Assembly (NCBI GenBank): GCA_009602735.1
Contig: WELA01011018.1
Coordinates: 91,111 to 155,110, forward strand
Source of the DNA: Mesotaenium endlicherianum
Lineage: Eukaryota > Streptophyta > Zygnematophyceae > Zygnematales > Mesotaeniaceae
Direction: 5' to 3'
Length of the DNA stretch: 64,000 nt
Under the pieces are notes generated by a model. The model worked only from the letters and a program-made list of their open reading frames with translations. It had not been told where the DNA came from and searched no databases. Made by a program: the position numbers and the translations under genes. Positions 21,800 to 35,572 of the stretch are shown one piece after another. Every line of letters starts with the position of its first letter. Positions within the stretch are counted from its first letter, which is position 1.

Positions 21800-22931
21800 G
21801 GCGTCAACTTGAGCGTAGTGGATGGACGCCGGCACTGCCTCCATGCCTCCCGCGACCAACGTGGTGGGCATGGGACCTGCGCAGGTGCTGGACGACGTTG
21901 GCGCAAGACGAGCTAGGAGTTTGAGGTAGATTAGCCACCACTTGCGTGTATGAAAGGGGAAGCAATAGATTGCGCTCCACGAAAGCCGCTGCGACGCGCA
22001 GGTTGTTACACACCAGCTGAACTTGCAGCTGGGCCGTGGGGACGTCTTCCGGGAGAATGATCAGGGTACCTCCACCATGAGCACAAACTCGAGCCTCCCA
22101 AACTGGTACAGGCAGCCGTGCGTGAGTGGGTCCTAAAGTATTATCGGGCTTAAGCAGGTCAAATGACCGCGGAAGCTGAGCAAATTGCTTGACAGTCCTC
22201 TTGTGCCGGTGTGGCGGGAGCCTCTTGGGCCGCCACCCGGCGACTATGAATGGCATGGACGCCCATGGAGTGATCGTCAACCTCTTCCTCGGTCACATTG
22301 TGGGCACCGGCAGGAGGTCGAGAGGGCCAGGGAGGGTATGAAGGAAAGGGACCCCGGGGCGGGAGAGGATGCAATCCCACAAACTGAGCCGAAATCGGAT
22401 CACGCTTAGACCCTACACGATGATGCATGTCTCGCATATCGGCTTGAATCGCTGCAAGCTTCTGACGCATGTAAAAGTCCTGAGGAGTGGAGTTGGGGTT
22501 AGCATTAGAGGTAGGTCCTAGCACGGCAGCCTGATATGCGGCCGGGAAGGGACTGGGCACAGGTGACGTGGGACCCCAGGACAAAGGGGAAGGCGAGGGA
22601 TACCTTGCAAAATCGCCAAGTTGGGACGGGAAACCTGATGGGTCTGGGTAAAAACCAGCGAAAGCAGAGTGCGGGGAAGCATAGTACGAGGGTACCTGGG
22701 CTGTCAAAGAAGCAGTGAAACCAACAGGCGGCGCAGTGCCTGAAAGTCCACCCGATTGGCGCTAGGCGCGGATGAAGGAGGAAACACTTTTCCACCAAGT
22801 GTCCCTTTTGATGGCAGTGGTCGCACACGGGAACGACGCGCCTGGGTGCCGTGGCTGATCCAGCTCCCATGACGACGGCAGTGGTCGACGTAGCGGGTAC
22901 CTGCACTGCATGGACCCCCATCAACCCACCT
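21800..22931 (-). pseudogene. Gag region of element H with zinc knuckle
   Basis: The minus-strand reading contains CDHCHQKGHLVEKC (near 22,770-22,830), a perfect C-x2-C-x4-H-x4-C zinc knuckle as in gag nucleocapsid domains. It is followed by Pro/Ser-rich sequence. The 5' part of gag and the 5' LTR are missing because the sequence switches to fragment F near 22932. Confidence 0.65.
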
Positions 22932-23430
22932 ATTGTACCATGACTACGCCAGGATGATAGGATATACGGTCTTGGAAGCCAAGGCACTGGCCCAGGTGAA
23001 CGAATCTGAAGCCGTGCCAATATCGGGGATCTGCGCCACAGACAGGGTCATCAAACTGATACTTCTGAACCTAGAAAGCTTCAAGGATGCCACCTCCTAC
23101 AACCGGTTCAAGGCCATGTATAACGAGGTGGAGAGAAAAATCCGGGAATTCTTGGCAAGGGAAACTAGCCAGCTGGATCTCTTGGGACACTGGTACTCTT
23201 CCACTCTGAAGAAGACGGACCTTGCTTTTCTTTTGCAACCCACTCACTGGCGCTATATGACCATCAATATGAGGGACCAATTAAATGACAGAGCTGACGA
23301 AGACAATTTCCTTGTAGAATTACTGAGAAAGATAGCGCTGCCACCTCACATCGCAGCATGGGACCCAAGGCTGCATGGAATCAGGGACTGCATGAGACAG
23401 GAGACTCAGGATAATAAGACCAAGGCTAGA
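22932..23430 (+). mobile_element. Fragment F: accessory-ORF piece of the element A family
   Basis: A plus-strand reading (22933-23430) matches the middle of the accessory ORF: YHDYARMIGYTVLEAKALAQ, VPISGI, FKAMYNEVERK, HWYSSTLKKTDLAFLLQPTHW, LPPHIAAWDPRLHGIRD. It is cut on the left by the junction with element H and on the right by the 5' LTR of element C. The rest of this copy is not in the window. Confidence 0.8.
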
Positions 23431-24163
23431 TGTAATGAATCAATATATTAGGTTGATATAATATTCATTTAGATAAAATAGGTAAATAAGTTCAGCCTGC
23501 TAAACTTTAGTTAATTTTAAGTCTGCTGGATATTTGATACTTAGTTAAATGACTCAGCCGAGAGCAGCAGGCTGAAATCAATTAGGTCAGCCTGTTAACT
23601 TGTGCCAGCTTGGTGACACATTCTTTGACAGTCAGCTGGCGGCCGTACTCGGCAGCAGCAAACTGCCTAGTTATGCATCTAAGTGTGGTGTGCTAGATGA
23701 GTGGCCAGATGACACCCTTAAGGTGGATGGCGATTCGGGATGATGGGAGATGGCTGTGGATTTGGTTAGCCGAGGTCCTACCAACGTGGTTAAGTCCTGG
23801 GTAGGCGGTGCCATCGCCCTTGCCGTTGAACAGTAAACTCATTCCATGTACATATGCTAGGTATTGCTCTCGAATTTGGCATTTGGAAACGAGGCCAAGT
23901 CTCTAGTACTGCTTACTGAGAGATATCCGTATTGAAGCCAAGAAGCCATTGATACGCATTGTCTTCTAGCCTTGCTTATATATGACTAAACTGATTGCAT
24001 TGTTGATGCTAGTTTACTTGCATTTGACTTGCGAGAATTTTTCACTGCTAGTGTGTTATCTTTCTCTGTTTAATCAGTTAACAAAAAAAACCATAAAGAT
24101 TACTCGCTTATTTAAAGATCTTCATGAATTGTTAATCACCTAGTGGTATGTTGATTCATTTTA
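23431..24163 (+). repeat. 5' LTR of element C
   Basis: 733 bp, begins TGTAATGAATCA and is followed by the primer-binding site TGGTATCGG. Same LTR family as 8598-9316, but clearly more diverged. Confidence 0.9.
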
Positions 24164-24196
24164 GTGGTATCGGAGGAGTTATCACAATAGTCGTGT

Positions 24197-25390
24197 ATGG
24201 TAAGGTCTAGGTCTCAAGCTAGCAACTCTCGAGAAATGGAGAGTGAGGACAATGATAACATTGTAGAAGGGCAGCACGAAAGTCGCGTCTTTGGACCTCG
24301 TACCTACTTAGAAACGCTACATGATGCAGGACCTAGAGAAGCTGCTGAGCAGGCAACAGCCCTTGCTGCAGTAGCAACCCAGCTGGTTGAAGATGAGCGG
24401 TTAGCCAAGGAGGTAGAGGAGGCAGTAAACAGGATAGCCCCTGATGAAAAGACGGTGGAGAGCAGATGGCGGAGAGGGCCGATCTTCAGAACCAACCTCC
24501 GGCTGTGCCTACTGTCATACCTCTCCCTGAAATCGCAGACAACTGAGCGCAACGCGCATATCCGGAGCGGCAGCAATCGGGAATGCCAAAGCTGCTACCA
24601 ACCGAGCTAATGTTGCTGCTGTTGCGTTTGCTGGGCTACCGTGCAGATGCAATCCCAAATGGCGAGAACTGCAGGATTACAAGAAGGTCAAGCACACTGG
24701 TGCTCTACTGAAAGGCAGTGCAGCAGATTGGTGGCTGTATGGGAAAGGAGAGCGTAGGGCTCAACAACTCGATGACCCTACTTGGGTAGAGTTTGTCGAG
24801 AAGCTGCATGAGAAATTTGATGTTATCAATCAGTAGGAGAAAACTATCAATGCAATGACCGCCTTGACACTGAAGCAGACCACTTCAGTTGCTGTGTTTG
24901 CTCAAAAGTTCCAGGAGAACATGATGAAGCACCCAGGGTTGCCAGAGCGGTATAGGATAGCATACTTCAAGTATGGCTTGAAATCCAAAGTCTCACGTCA
25001 TTTTGCTGAAAGGAAACATGAGAAACTGGCTGACTTGATCCAAGATGCTGATGCTTGGGATCAGCAATAGTTTAATCACAAGCGCCAGAGTAATGCTTTG
25101 GTGTCTAAAATTGTCAAAAAGTCCCATGGTTCCTATAATGCAATTAAAGGAGATGAGGCTGAGAATGATCAGGGTAACGAGTATGAGTATGAGTATAATG
25201 CTATACAGTCGAGAGAGAGAGGTGGATACTCTCGAGGTGGCTATGGAACAGGTGGTGGTAGGACTAAGCCAAGACCAGCCTGAGCAAAATCTAATTGCTA
25301 ACTTTGCCAACAGGTGGGCCACTACAGAGAGCAGTGTCCTAGCAAGAACCTTCCAAAGGTCAAGAGAAAGGACCAGCCTTTAAAAGACAG
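24197..25390 (+). pseudogene. Gag remnant of element C
   Basis: N-terminal MVRSRSQASNSREME, the gag core from about 24,680 ([36 protein letters not shown]) and the zinc-knuckle region near 25,290-25,340. The slippery heptamer TTTAAAA is at 25379-25385. Shorter than in D and broken in several places. Confidence 0.82.
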
Positions 25391-25470
25391 CAAGAGTCAA
25401 TAATCCAGTCTATTGACTGTGAGGATGCTAGAGATAGTGAGTCGTCACTAGCTGCCCTTGTAGCGATATT

Positions 25471-28400
25471 ATGGGTCCTGCTGAACTGGACTTACTATGC
25501 ATGCCTGACAAACAGATAAAGGAGACCATCAGCAATATAGATCTCCAGAGAGTGCACACGCTGGATGGTCTTGTTCCACCTAATGTCCAACATTTCTTTG
25601 CTAAGTCACGAGAACAATGCGAAAGTCAGGAGAAGATAGTCCCTCCTATCCTACTGCACTATATGCTTGCAGGTAGGAAGGTGAGGGCATTCATTGACGG
25701 AGGGGCGTTACATACTTTTATCTATAAGAACTTAGTTAAGCAGCTAAGGCTGCCTACTGTCACCCAAGGGAATAGAAAAATATTCCTTGGAGATGCCACA
25801 AGTATCCCGGGAGGAGTTATAACCAAGCCTATTCAGGTCCAGTTAGGTTCTGACATTGCAGTTCTAACTAAAACGCTTACATTTGAGGTACTCAACAGTT
25901 GCTTTCATGATCTCGTGCTAGGCAGGTTCTGGCTTAGCGGACGTCAAGCTGAAGTGTGTTGGAGCAGAGGTACAGTTACAGTGAGAGGAGCCAATGATGG
26001 GCAGACTAACTTGACACCCACCATTGCTCTCCCTCTTGTCCTGTATGGATGGCCAATGAAGGAAAAGAAGAGGCTTCCAGGAAGATGCAAATTGCAGAAT
26101 GCAATGGAGTTCATCGAAAGTTGAAACCAGAAGGAAGATAGGTACCTTCTCAACCTGAAGAGGTGGTTGAGAAAAAGGAGAGCCCTCCGGAGCACCCTAC
26201 TGCTACAAAAATTGTTGCTCAGTATACTGATGTTTCTAATATGTTCCAGGACTGCTTTTAAAAGAGAAATAGATCATATGATTGATTTATTATTTGGGAG
26301 TCAGCCACCTTGGCAACGCACATATGGCTTATCTTGTGTGAAGAGCGAAGAGTTAAAAACACAAGTTGCAGAGCTTGAGGAAAATGATTATATTTCCTCC
26401 AATAAATCACCTTATATGGTGCACCCATCCTATTTGTTAAGAAGAAAGATGGTAGCATGCGAATGTGTGTGGATTGCAGAGCTCTAAGCAAAATTACAGT
26501 GAAGAACAAGTATGCTATGAATGACATCTTCAGGCCTTACTCGGATAAGTTTGTGCAAGTCTTCTAGGATGATATTTTGATTTTCTCTAAAAATGAAGCT
26601 GAGCATGCTGAGCACTTATACACAGTAACGGACACTCTAAGAAAGAATCAATTATATGCTAAAATAAGCAAGTGTGATTTCTTCAAGGGATATACTAAAC
26701 TCTTGGGCCACGTGGTCAGTAAGAAAGGCATCAGTGTGGATCCCAAGAAAGTCAAGATTACAAGGGACTGGCTAGTACCACAGTCTGTTTCTGAAGTTAG
26801 ACTTTTCCTCGGGTTGGCTAACTACTATAGAAGATTCATTGAGAATTATTCTACAAAGGCCAGTAAATTGACTAACCTTATCAAGAAGGACATAGGGTAT
26901 GTGTGGAGAGAAGAGCAGCAAGCTGCCTTCGAGACCCTTAAAGATGCTCTTTGTTCTGCCCCAGTTGTAGCCGTGTATGACCCCAGGAAACTTGTGCAGG
27001 TGATTACAGATGCTTATGACTTCGCCATGGGTGCTATTTTGTTGCAACCTGCTGACAAAACCACTAAGGAAGGTAAGGTAAAGCAGAAGTGGCACCTTGT
27101 GGTGTATGAGTCTATGAAATTCAATCCAACTGAAATAGACTATTCCGTGCATGATAAAGAGCTGCTGGCTATCTTTCATGTGCTCAAACAGTAGAAAGCG
27201 TACTTTCATGGTAAAGCTTTTAAGGTGATTACAAATCATCTAGCTCTGACTTACTTCAAGAAGAAGTCCAAGCTGTCGAGGAGGAAAAACCCCTGGAGCC
27301 AGATGCTGGGGCAGTTCCAAATCCAGATTAACTACAAACCAGGAAAGTTGAATCCTGCTGATGCACTCTCTAAATGACCTGACTTGCAAGAAAGGAACTT
27401 TAGTCAGCATGCTGTAGATAAAGTCATTTGTGCACTCACTTCACTAAATGCAAAATAGTCCTTCCTCGAACAACTTAGGAAACCTAACCCAACATCTGGG
27501 CCCAGCCCCACTGATGGTGTGTGTCCTGCTACTGCACTCAAGTATACGCTGAAGGAAAGGGTCTGGGTAACTAAAACCACTTCAGGCAGGCTGAAGCTGG
27601 TCATTCCTAATAACTTGGAAATAAAGTCACTCTTACTGAGTCAAGCACATGACAATCTTCTAGGTGGGCATTTGGGGCAGGCCAAAATTGTTCGCAAACT
27701 GGCAAAGCACTATTACTCGGAGGGGTTAGCTCGGGAGGTCTTGAAATATGTGAAGTCCTGTGATCAGTGTCAAAAAAAGAAGTCTAGGCACACCCCACCC
27801 GGGGGGGCTATTACAACCACTACCCATCCCAGGTAGACGCTGGGAAAGAATATCCAGGAACTGGGTGGTAACACTACCAAGAACTGCCAATGGACATGAT
27901 TTGATACTGGTAGTAGTGGATAAACAGACAAAAATGGTCAGTTCCATCCCCACCACTGTCAAAGTAACTGCACTTCAAATTGCGAGACACTTTTACAAAC
28001 ATAAGAAAGGCCAACATGGGCTACCCTCTAATATAATCTCAGACAGAGACTCAAAATTTACCTCTAAGTTTTGGAGAGCTTTAATGGGGTTAATGGGAGT
28101 CAAGCAGCTGCTCAGCACAGCAAACCACCCTCAGACTGATGGGCAGACTGAAAGAACAAACCGAGTTTTGCGAGAGGTGCTGAGAGCATATATTAACCAA
28201 AAACAAGATGATTGGGATGACCTGTTGCCTCAAATTCAGTTTGCGGTCTACAGTGCGGTGCATGCGTCAACGGGAAAGACTCCTTTTGAACTCAGTTTGG
28301 GTAGAGCCCCTAAGTCTCCTTCAGATGGTATAGGGGAGTCTTTAACTCACCCTCCGGGGATTGACAACCTGGTATTTCTCTAGCTAACTCAGGAGTTTGC

Positions 28401-28758
28401 TGACATCCTGTCAGAAGTGTAACAAAATCTGCACAAACTCCAGGAAAATCAACAAAAATATGCTAATGAACACCGTCGGAAGCTGACATTTTCAAAGGGC
28501 GATTTGGTCAAACTGAATACTCAACACCTGTACCTGCTCAGTGTGGTCAAGAAAAAGCTTGGTCCAGTTTGGGTCGGTTCATGTACGGTGGTACGCCGTG
28601 TCGGTCAGAATGCTTACAAACTGAACATGTTAGCGGAATACAAGGGTCATCCAGTCTTTAATGTCTCTTTCCTAGACTCATACATTAAAAGTGACACATT
28701 GTTCACATGTCGATTACCTGTCCAACCGGGACCGGTCCTCGCTGTCCGGGAAGGTGAC
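25471..28758 (+). pseudogene. Pol remnant of element C, first part
   Basis: Protease and linker (25471-26124), a shortened RT region (26167-26600), RNase H (26577-27250), integrase (27519-28383) and GPY/F region (28504-28758). Element B is inserted directly after, at 28759. Broken. Confidence 0.85.
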
Positions 28759-29476
28759 TGAAATGAATCGACTTACCAAATAGGCAATTCACAATGAATG
28801 ACGATCTTTATATCAACGAGTAATCTTTACGATATCTTCTATTAATTGATTAAACAGCAAGAGACAACACACTAGCAATGGACAATACTCGCAAGTTAAA
28901 TGCAAGTAAACTAGCATCAATAATGCAATCAGTATACTCGTACATAAGCAAGGCTAGAAGACAGTGCATACCAATGGCTTCTTGCCTTGGATTCAGATGT
29001 CTCTCAGTAAGTTGTATAAGAGAGTTGGCCTCGTTCTCAAATGCCGAACTCAAGAGCAATGCCTAGCATATGTACATGGAATGAGTTACTGTTCAACGGC
29101 AAGTGCGATGGCACCGCCTACCTGGGAGTTAACCACGTTGGTAGGACCTCGGTTAGCCAAATCTACCGCCATCTCCCATCATCCCGAATCGCCATCCATC
29201 CGAAGGATGTTATTTGGCCATTCATCTAACATACCACCCCTAGATGCATATCTAGGAAGTTCGTTGCTACCGAGCACGGAAGTCAGCTGGCTGTCAAAGA
29301 ATGTGTCAGCAAGCTGACCTATGTTGACTTCAGCCTGCTGCTCTCGGCTAAGTCCTTATATTGATTGTTATCTAAAGTCCAGCAGACTAAATATTAACTA
29401 AAGTCTAGCAAACTTAACATAATTACCTATTCTATTTAAGTGAATAATATATCTACACATATACTGATGCATTACA
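28759..29476 (-). repeat. 3' LTR of element B
   Basis: 718 bp, TG...CA. On the minus strand it follows the purine tract TTAAGTTGGAGGGA (29477-29492). Confidence 0.93.
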
Positions 29477-29599
29477 ATCCCTCCAACTTAAAGTGTTGTC
29501 GACTTGGCAACACTGATTCACTAACGCTGGTTAACTATTATTTACAATCATGCAAGGCACATGCAACACAAAAGAGACTGACTCAAACGAAGATAGCAA

Positions 29600-31201
29600 C
29601 TTAGTACCCGAGGCTGTGTCTCCTGGGGAGCGACACCTGGAACTGGACCTTCTTCTCCTGGTGGATGGCCTCCTGAACTCTGGGGGCTCGGATCAGGGTG
29701 AACCCAGGGGTGAACGCAGCAGTTGGACAGTGATCTCTTGCACTTTTTGCAAGTTTATGGAGACAGCTCTTTCGTGTGCAGCTCTTAAGGTGACAGGTAC
29801 ATACATTGGCCTGCCAGAGGGGTGCTGCATGACATGGGATAAGGGCACATGTTCTCTGCTTGAAGGAGATGCTGGCTGCCCTCTGGTTGCCTCCTTTGCA
29901 GCCCTTCTGTCTGCTCTGTTTGACTGAGTCTCCTTCCCTACGGTGAAACTCCTCCTGCTGAAACTTCCCAGCCACTGGAGATCTGGATCTCTTGGTGGGT
30001 TAGGGTCAGACTCCTCCTTGTCGTCCTCCTCTCCATCGTCCGCTTCTTCCTCTTCCTCATCCTCCTGTTCCTCTGAAACCTCTGGAGTTTTTTGGGTCAT
30101 TTCTTCCAGCCGCTCCTGAGAAAAATAGTATCCCACTGACCTCCCCCTTTTGGGTGCGGGTGGGGGCTGCTGGGTCCTGACCGCATACAAGTCCTTCTCC
30201 CCTTGCTTACGTGCCCATTTGGCATAAGCATGTTTTCCTTTGGAGAAGGAATCCCTGGCCCTGGTCCTATTCTCCTGTGTTTCCGGGCTCACGTAGTCTC
30301 TGACCCTATCCAGTCTTGGGTCCTATGCTGCAATGTGAGGTGGCAGCACTATCTTTCCCCGCAAGTCTGCCAAGAAATCGTCTTCCTCGGCCCCGTCATT
30401 GTGCTGGTCCTTGATGTTGGTAGTCATCCAGCGCCAGTCCGTAGGTTGTAGAAAGAAAGCAAGGTCCGCCCTCTTCAGGGTGCAGAGATACCAATGCCCA
30501 GAGAAATCCAACTGACTGGCCTCTCTGGCTAAGAACTCCGAGCTTCTTTTCTTCACCTCGTTGTACATGGCCTTGAACCGATTGTGGGCAGGGGCATCCT
30601 TGAAGCTATCTGGTTGCATAGGGATCCACTTGATGACCCTGTCTGTGCTCCAGATGCCCGGTATTAGCACAGCTGCAGACTCGTTTGTCTGGGCCAGTGC
30701 TTTGGCCTTCCGGGTAGTATACCCCACCATCCTGGCATAGTCATGGTACAGTAGCAGCTTTGTGCTGACCTTTGTGTACTTGTCAAAGTTTTTGGACGCC
30801 TTCCCCTCCCGTTGCAGTATGTCCCTCTGCGACTCGCTTCGGCTTCTCTTGGCATACTTGAAGGCTTCCTCTAGAAGGTCAAAGCCCTTACCCATTACCG
30901 TGGAGCGGTAACTTTTAATCCTCCTCTGTTCCTCCTTAGCCTGCTGTTTCCGCCTCTCCTCGGCCAACCGTTGCTCCTCTGCCTTCTTGGCTTTCTCTGC
31001 AGCCTTTTTGTCCTGCTCCTCCTGACTCAGCCTGGCCTGTTCCTCCTCCTCCTTCTTCTTTCTGAGCCTCTCGCTTCAATCAAAGTCGCTCTGATTCTCG
31101 CGACGAGATAGAGGATGATTTGATGTCGCTATGGAACTCCTTGTACTCAGCCGGTGCCTCCTGGCCCTTCTTTTCCTCTTAAGTTCATACTTTTGAGTCA
31201 T
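29600..31201 (-). pseudogene. Accessory 3' ORF of element B
   Basis: Minus-strand reading from an ATG at 31201 (MTQKYELKRKRRA). It runs through the coiled-coil, the core (30323-30967: GKGFDLLEEAFKYAKRS, YHDYARMVGYT, LIPGIWSTDRVIKWIP, HWYLCTLKRADLAFFLQP, LPPHIAA) and the C-terminal half (29693-30292: GKHAYAKWARKQGEKDLYAV, a Glu/Asp run, HVMQHPSGRPMYVPV). It is the most complete C-terminal part of this ORF in the window. Broken in a few places. Confidence 0.75.
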
Positions 31202-31690
31202 CCTGCTCAACCATAAACACAATGGGGTTAGTGTAGTCAGGGTATTATGCACGATCGTGGAGGAAGGCAAGACCGTAGCAACGAGCGTTATCGAATATGT
31301 ACTACCTGGTGTAAGTGAACAGAAACTGGGAGAGTGCTGGAGTGAGGAGTGAGTGTGAGTGCAGTTCGAGCGTGAGGAATGGTTATATTAGAAAATTTGA
31401 CTGGTTCCCGAGGTGTTAGCCTGCTCCCTCCAACCTAACGTTTGAGGGTGGGTTGCCTGTGAAGCTGCTACTTCCTATTACTTCCTGTCGGTTTGTCACT
31501 AACTGGCCCTTTCCTGCAAACTAACTGTCACTTACTTCCTGTCACCTCCTGTCAGTCTGTTACTAACGGGCCTTTTCTCGAACACTAAATGTCACTTTTT
31601 GGACTAACTGTCACTTTTTGGCACATTTCCCCGCCAACTTATTCGAAGACAGGACCTCCTGTCACCCTCCCATGTCAACTGAAATGACAG

Positions 31691-34600
31691 TTAGGGGGGT
31701 GCGCCCGCCGCCCGAAGGTGGAATTGTGTCAACGCAACTTTGGCATTGGTCAGCTGGTCTTTAAATTCCCATGTGTCCCCAGAGGCATTGTATTCCTTCC
31801 ATCGGACTAGATATTTCATGACATATTTAGATGATCGACGCACAGACCGAGCGTCTAAAATCGCGTCGACTTCATAATCCTCAGGGTCACCGTCTCTGAC
31901 AAGTGAGACCGGTCCCGACTGGACAGGTAACCGACCTGTCAACAGTTAGTCACCTTTTATGTAAGGCTCCAGGAAGGAGACATTAAAAACTGGGTGTTCC
32001 TTGTAGTCCGCTTACATGTATGCATTCTGACCGACTCGATGGACCACCGAGTAAGGACCGACCCAGACTGGACCTAACTTTTTTATGACCACTCCATGCA
32101 GGTACAGGTGTTGAGAATGCAGTTTGACCAAATCGCCCTTAGAAAATGTCAGCTCTCGACGGTGCTGATTTAGCATATGTTTGTTGATTCACCTCGGCTT
32201 TGTGCAGGTTCGTCTGGACTTATGATAGGGTGTCAGCAAAATCCTGAGTTAACTGGAGAGACACCGGACTGTCAATCCCCCAGGGTGAGTTCAAGACTCT
32301 CCCAGCACATCTGAAGGAGACTTAGGGACTCTTCCCAGATTGAGTTCAAAAGGGGTCTTTTCCGTTGACGCGTGCACCGCACTATTGACCGCAAACTGAA
32401 TTTGAGGCAAGAGGTCATCCCAATTATCTTGTCTTTGGTTAATATATGCTCTCAGTACCTCTTGCAGAACTCGGTTAGTTCTTTCAGTCTGCTCATCAGT
32501 CTGAGGGTGATTTGCTGTGCTGAGCAGCTGTTTGACTTTCATTAACCCCATTAAAGCTCTCCAGAACTTAGAGGTAAATTTTGAGTCTCTGTCTGAGATA
32601 ATATTAGAGGGTAGCCCATGTTGGCATACTGCATGGTTGTAGAACTGTCTCGAAGTTTCGAGTGCAGTTACTTTAAGAGTTGTGGGGATGAAAATGACCA
32701 TTTTTGTCAGTTTATCCACTAGTACCAGTATCAAATCATGCCCAGTAGCAATTTTTGGTAGTGTTACCATCCATTTCATGGATATTGATTCCCAGCGTCC
32801 ACCTGGGATGGGCAGTGGTCGTAAGAGACTCCCGGGCGGTGTGTGCCTAGACTTTGTTCTCTGACATTGAATACAGGACTTAACATATTTCAAGACATCC
32901 CAAGGCAACCCATCCCAATGATAATGTTTTGCCGGTTTGCCATCAGTGTTGGCCTGCCTCAAAGGCCCACCTGGTGAACTGTCGTGTGCTTAACTCAATA
33001 AGAGTGACCTTCTTTCCAAGTTATTAGGAATGACCAGCTTCAGCCTGCCTGAAGTGGTTTCAGTCACCTAGACCCCTCCCTTTAGCCGATACTCGAGTGC
33101 AGTAGCAGGAGACACACCATCAGTGGAGCTGGGCTCAAATGTTGGGTCGGAAAGGTAGGCTTTCCTAAGTTGTTCAAGGAAGGACTCTTTCACATTGAGT
33201 GAAGTAAGTGCACAAATGACTTTATCTACAGCATGCTGACTAAAGTTCCTTTCTTGCAAGTCAGGTCGTCTAGAGAATGCATCAGCAGGGTTCAACGTCC
33301 CTAGTTTGTAGTCAATCTGGACTTGGAACTGCTCCAGCATCTGGCTCCAGCGGTTCTCCCTCCTCGACAGCTTGGACTTCTTCTGAAAATGAGTCAGAGC
33401 TAGATGATCTGAAATCACCTTAAAAGCTTTACCATGTAAGTATGCTCTCCACTGTTTGAGCACATGAATGATAGCAAGCAGCTCTTTATCATGCATATAA
33501 TAATTCATTTCAGCTTACTTGAATTTCATAGACTCATACAGCACAAGGTGCCACTCCTGCTTTACCTTACCATCCTTTGTGATTTTGGCAGCAGGTTGCA
33601 ACAAAATAGCACCCATGGCAAAGTCAGAAGCATCAGTAATCACCTGCACAAGTTTGCTCGGGTCATGCACGGCTACGACTGGGGCAGAACAGAGAGCATC
33701 TTTAAGGGTCTGGAAGGCAGCCTGTTGCACTTTCCCCCACACATACCCTATGACTTTCTTAGTAAGGTCAATCAGTTACTGGCCTTTGTAGAATAACTAT
33801 CAAAAAATCTCCTATAGAAGTTAGCCAACCGAAGGAAGGATCTAGCTTGAGAGACAGACTGTGGTACTGGTCAGTCCCTTGTGGTCTGGACTTTCTTAGG
33901 ATCCACGCTGATGCCTTTCTTGACAACGTGGCCTACGAATTCAATTTCTTCCTTAAAGAAATTACACTTGCTCATTTTAGCACATAACTATTTCAATCTC
34001 AGAGTGTCCATGACTGTCGTTAAGTGTTCAGCATGCTGAGATTCATCTTTAGAGAAAATTAAATATATCATCCAAGAAGACTTGCACAAACTTATTCAAG
34101 TAAGGTCTGAAAATGTCATTCATAGAACTCATGAAGGTTGCAGGAGCATAAGTCAGTTCAAATGGCATCACAGTAAACTCATAGTGTCCATAACGTGTGC
34201 GGAAGGCAGTCTTGTGTTCATCTCCCTCAGCAATTCTGATTTGATGATAACCACTCTTGAGATCTATCTTACTAAACACTTTAGCACCAGACAGGGTATC
34301 AAGCAAGTCCTCGATTCTGGGTAAAGGATACTTGTTCTTTACTGTAATTCTGTTAAGAGCTCTGTAATCAACGCACATCCGCATACTGCCATCCTTTTTC
34401 TTCACAAATAGGATGGGTGCACCATAGGGTGATTTACTGGGGGAAATATAACCATTTTCCTCAAGCTCTGCAATTTGTGTTTTCAGTTCTTTGCTTTCCA
34501 CATAAGACAAGCCATAAGTGCGTTGCGAAGGTGGCTAACTCTCAGGTAATAAATCAATCCTATGATCTACATCTCTCTTAGGGCGTAATCCTAGAGGCGT

Positions 34601-35572
34601 ATTAAAAACATCAGTATATTGAGCAACAGTTTTTGCAGCAGTAGGGTGCTCCGGAAAGCTTACCTTTTTCTCAACCACTTCTTCAGGTTGAGGAGGTACC
34701 TCTTTTAGCAGCTGACAGAATATTTTGTCTTCCTTCTTGTTCCAGCTTTCGATGAACTCCATGGCATTTAGCAATTTGCATCCTCCTGGAAACCTCTTAT
34801 TTTCCTTCATTTGCCATCCATACGGGATAAGAGGAAGAGCAGTGGTGGGTGCCAAATAAGTCTGCCCATCACTGGCTCCTCTCATTTTAACTGTACATCT
34901 GCTCCAACACACTTCAACTTGATGTCTATTAAGCCAGCACTTGCCTAGCACAAGATCTTAAAAGCCAGTGTTGAGTATCTCAAATGTGAGCGTTTCAGTT
35001 AGAATTGCAATGCCAGAACCTAACTGGACCTCAATAGGCTTGGTTATAACTCCTCCCGAGATACTTGAGGCATCTCCAAGGAATATTTTTCTATTCCCTT
35101 GGGTGAGAATAGGCAGCCTTAGCCGCTTAACTAAGTCCTTATGGATAAAAGTATGTGACGCCCCTCCGTCAACAAATGCCCTCATCTTCCTACCTACAAT
35201 CATGCAACGCAGTAGGATTGGGGGGACTGTCTTTTCCTTACTTCCGCATTGTTCTCCTGACTTAGCAAAGAAATGTTGGACATCAGGTGGAACAAGATCC
35301 TCCAGAGTGTGCGCTCTCTGGAGGTCTACATTGCTGATGGTCTCCTTTATCTGGATGTGAGGCATGCATAGTGAATCCAGTTCAGCAGGACCCATAATAC
35401 CTGCTACGAGGGCAGCTAGTGACGACTCACTATCTATAGCATCCTCACAGTCAGTAGACTGGAATACTGACTGTTGCTGTCTTTTAAAGGCTGGTCCTTT
35501 GGCTTGACCTTTGGAAGGTGCTTGACTGGACACCGCTCTCTGTAATGGCCCAGCTGCTGGCAATGGTAGCAA
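31691..35572 (-). pseudogene. Pol remnant of element B
   Basis: In minus-strand order: protease (34958-35572, [12 protein letters not shown]), linker, RT (34049-34510, [20 protein letters not shown] and [13 protein letters not shown]), RNase H (33068-33742), integrase (32291-32962, [11 protein letters not shown] and [16 protein letters not shown]) and chromodomain (31691-31942, [14 protein letters not shown]). Broken. Confidence 0.87.

Larger units (their letters stand above)
6983..22931 (-). mobile_element. Element H: Ty3/gypsy relic with DNA methyltransferase and PHD finger (interrupted by element A)
   Basis: Old LTR retroelement on the minus strand. Its own sequence is 17186-22931 and about 6983-8597; element A (8598-17180) sits between. 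In minus-strand order the recognisable parts are gag with zinc knuckle, aspartic protease, cytosine-5 DNA methyltransferase, reverse transcriptase, RNase H, integrase zinc-binding domain, integrase core (beyond element A), a GPY-like stretch and a PHD finger. The order RT-RNase H-integrase is that of Ty3/gypsy. The 5' end is lost at the junction with fragment F near 22932. It is heavily broken, with well over ten interruptions, and is the oldest layer here because A lies inside it. Methyltransferase-bearing gypsy elements are known from charophyte algae and dinoflagellates; I know of no described combination with a terminal PHD finger. Confidence 0.8.

Noticed and set aside
21005-22931. Pro/Ser-rich minus-strand frames considered as a host cell-wall protein
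   Set aside because: The zinc knuckle and the protease block on the same strand, followed by methyltransferase and RT, place them in element H.
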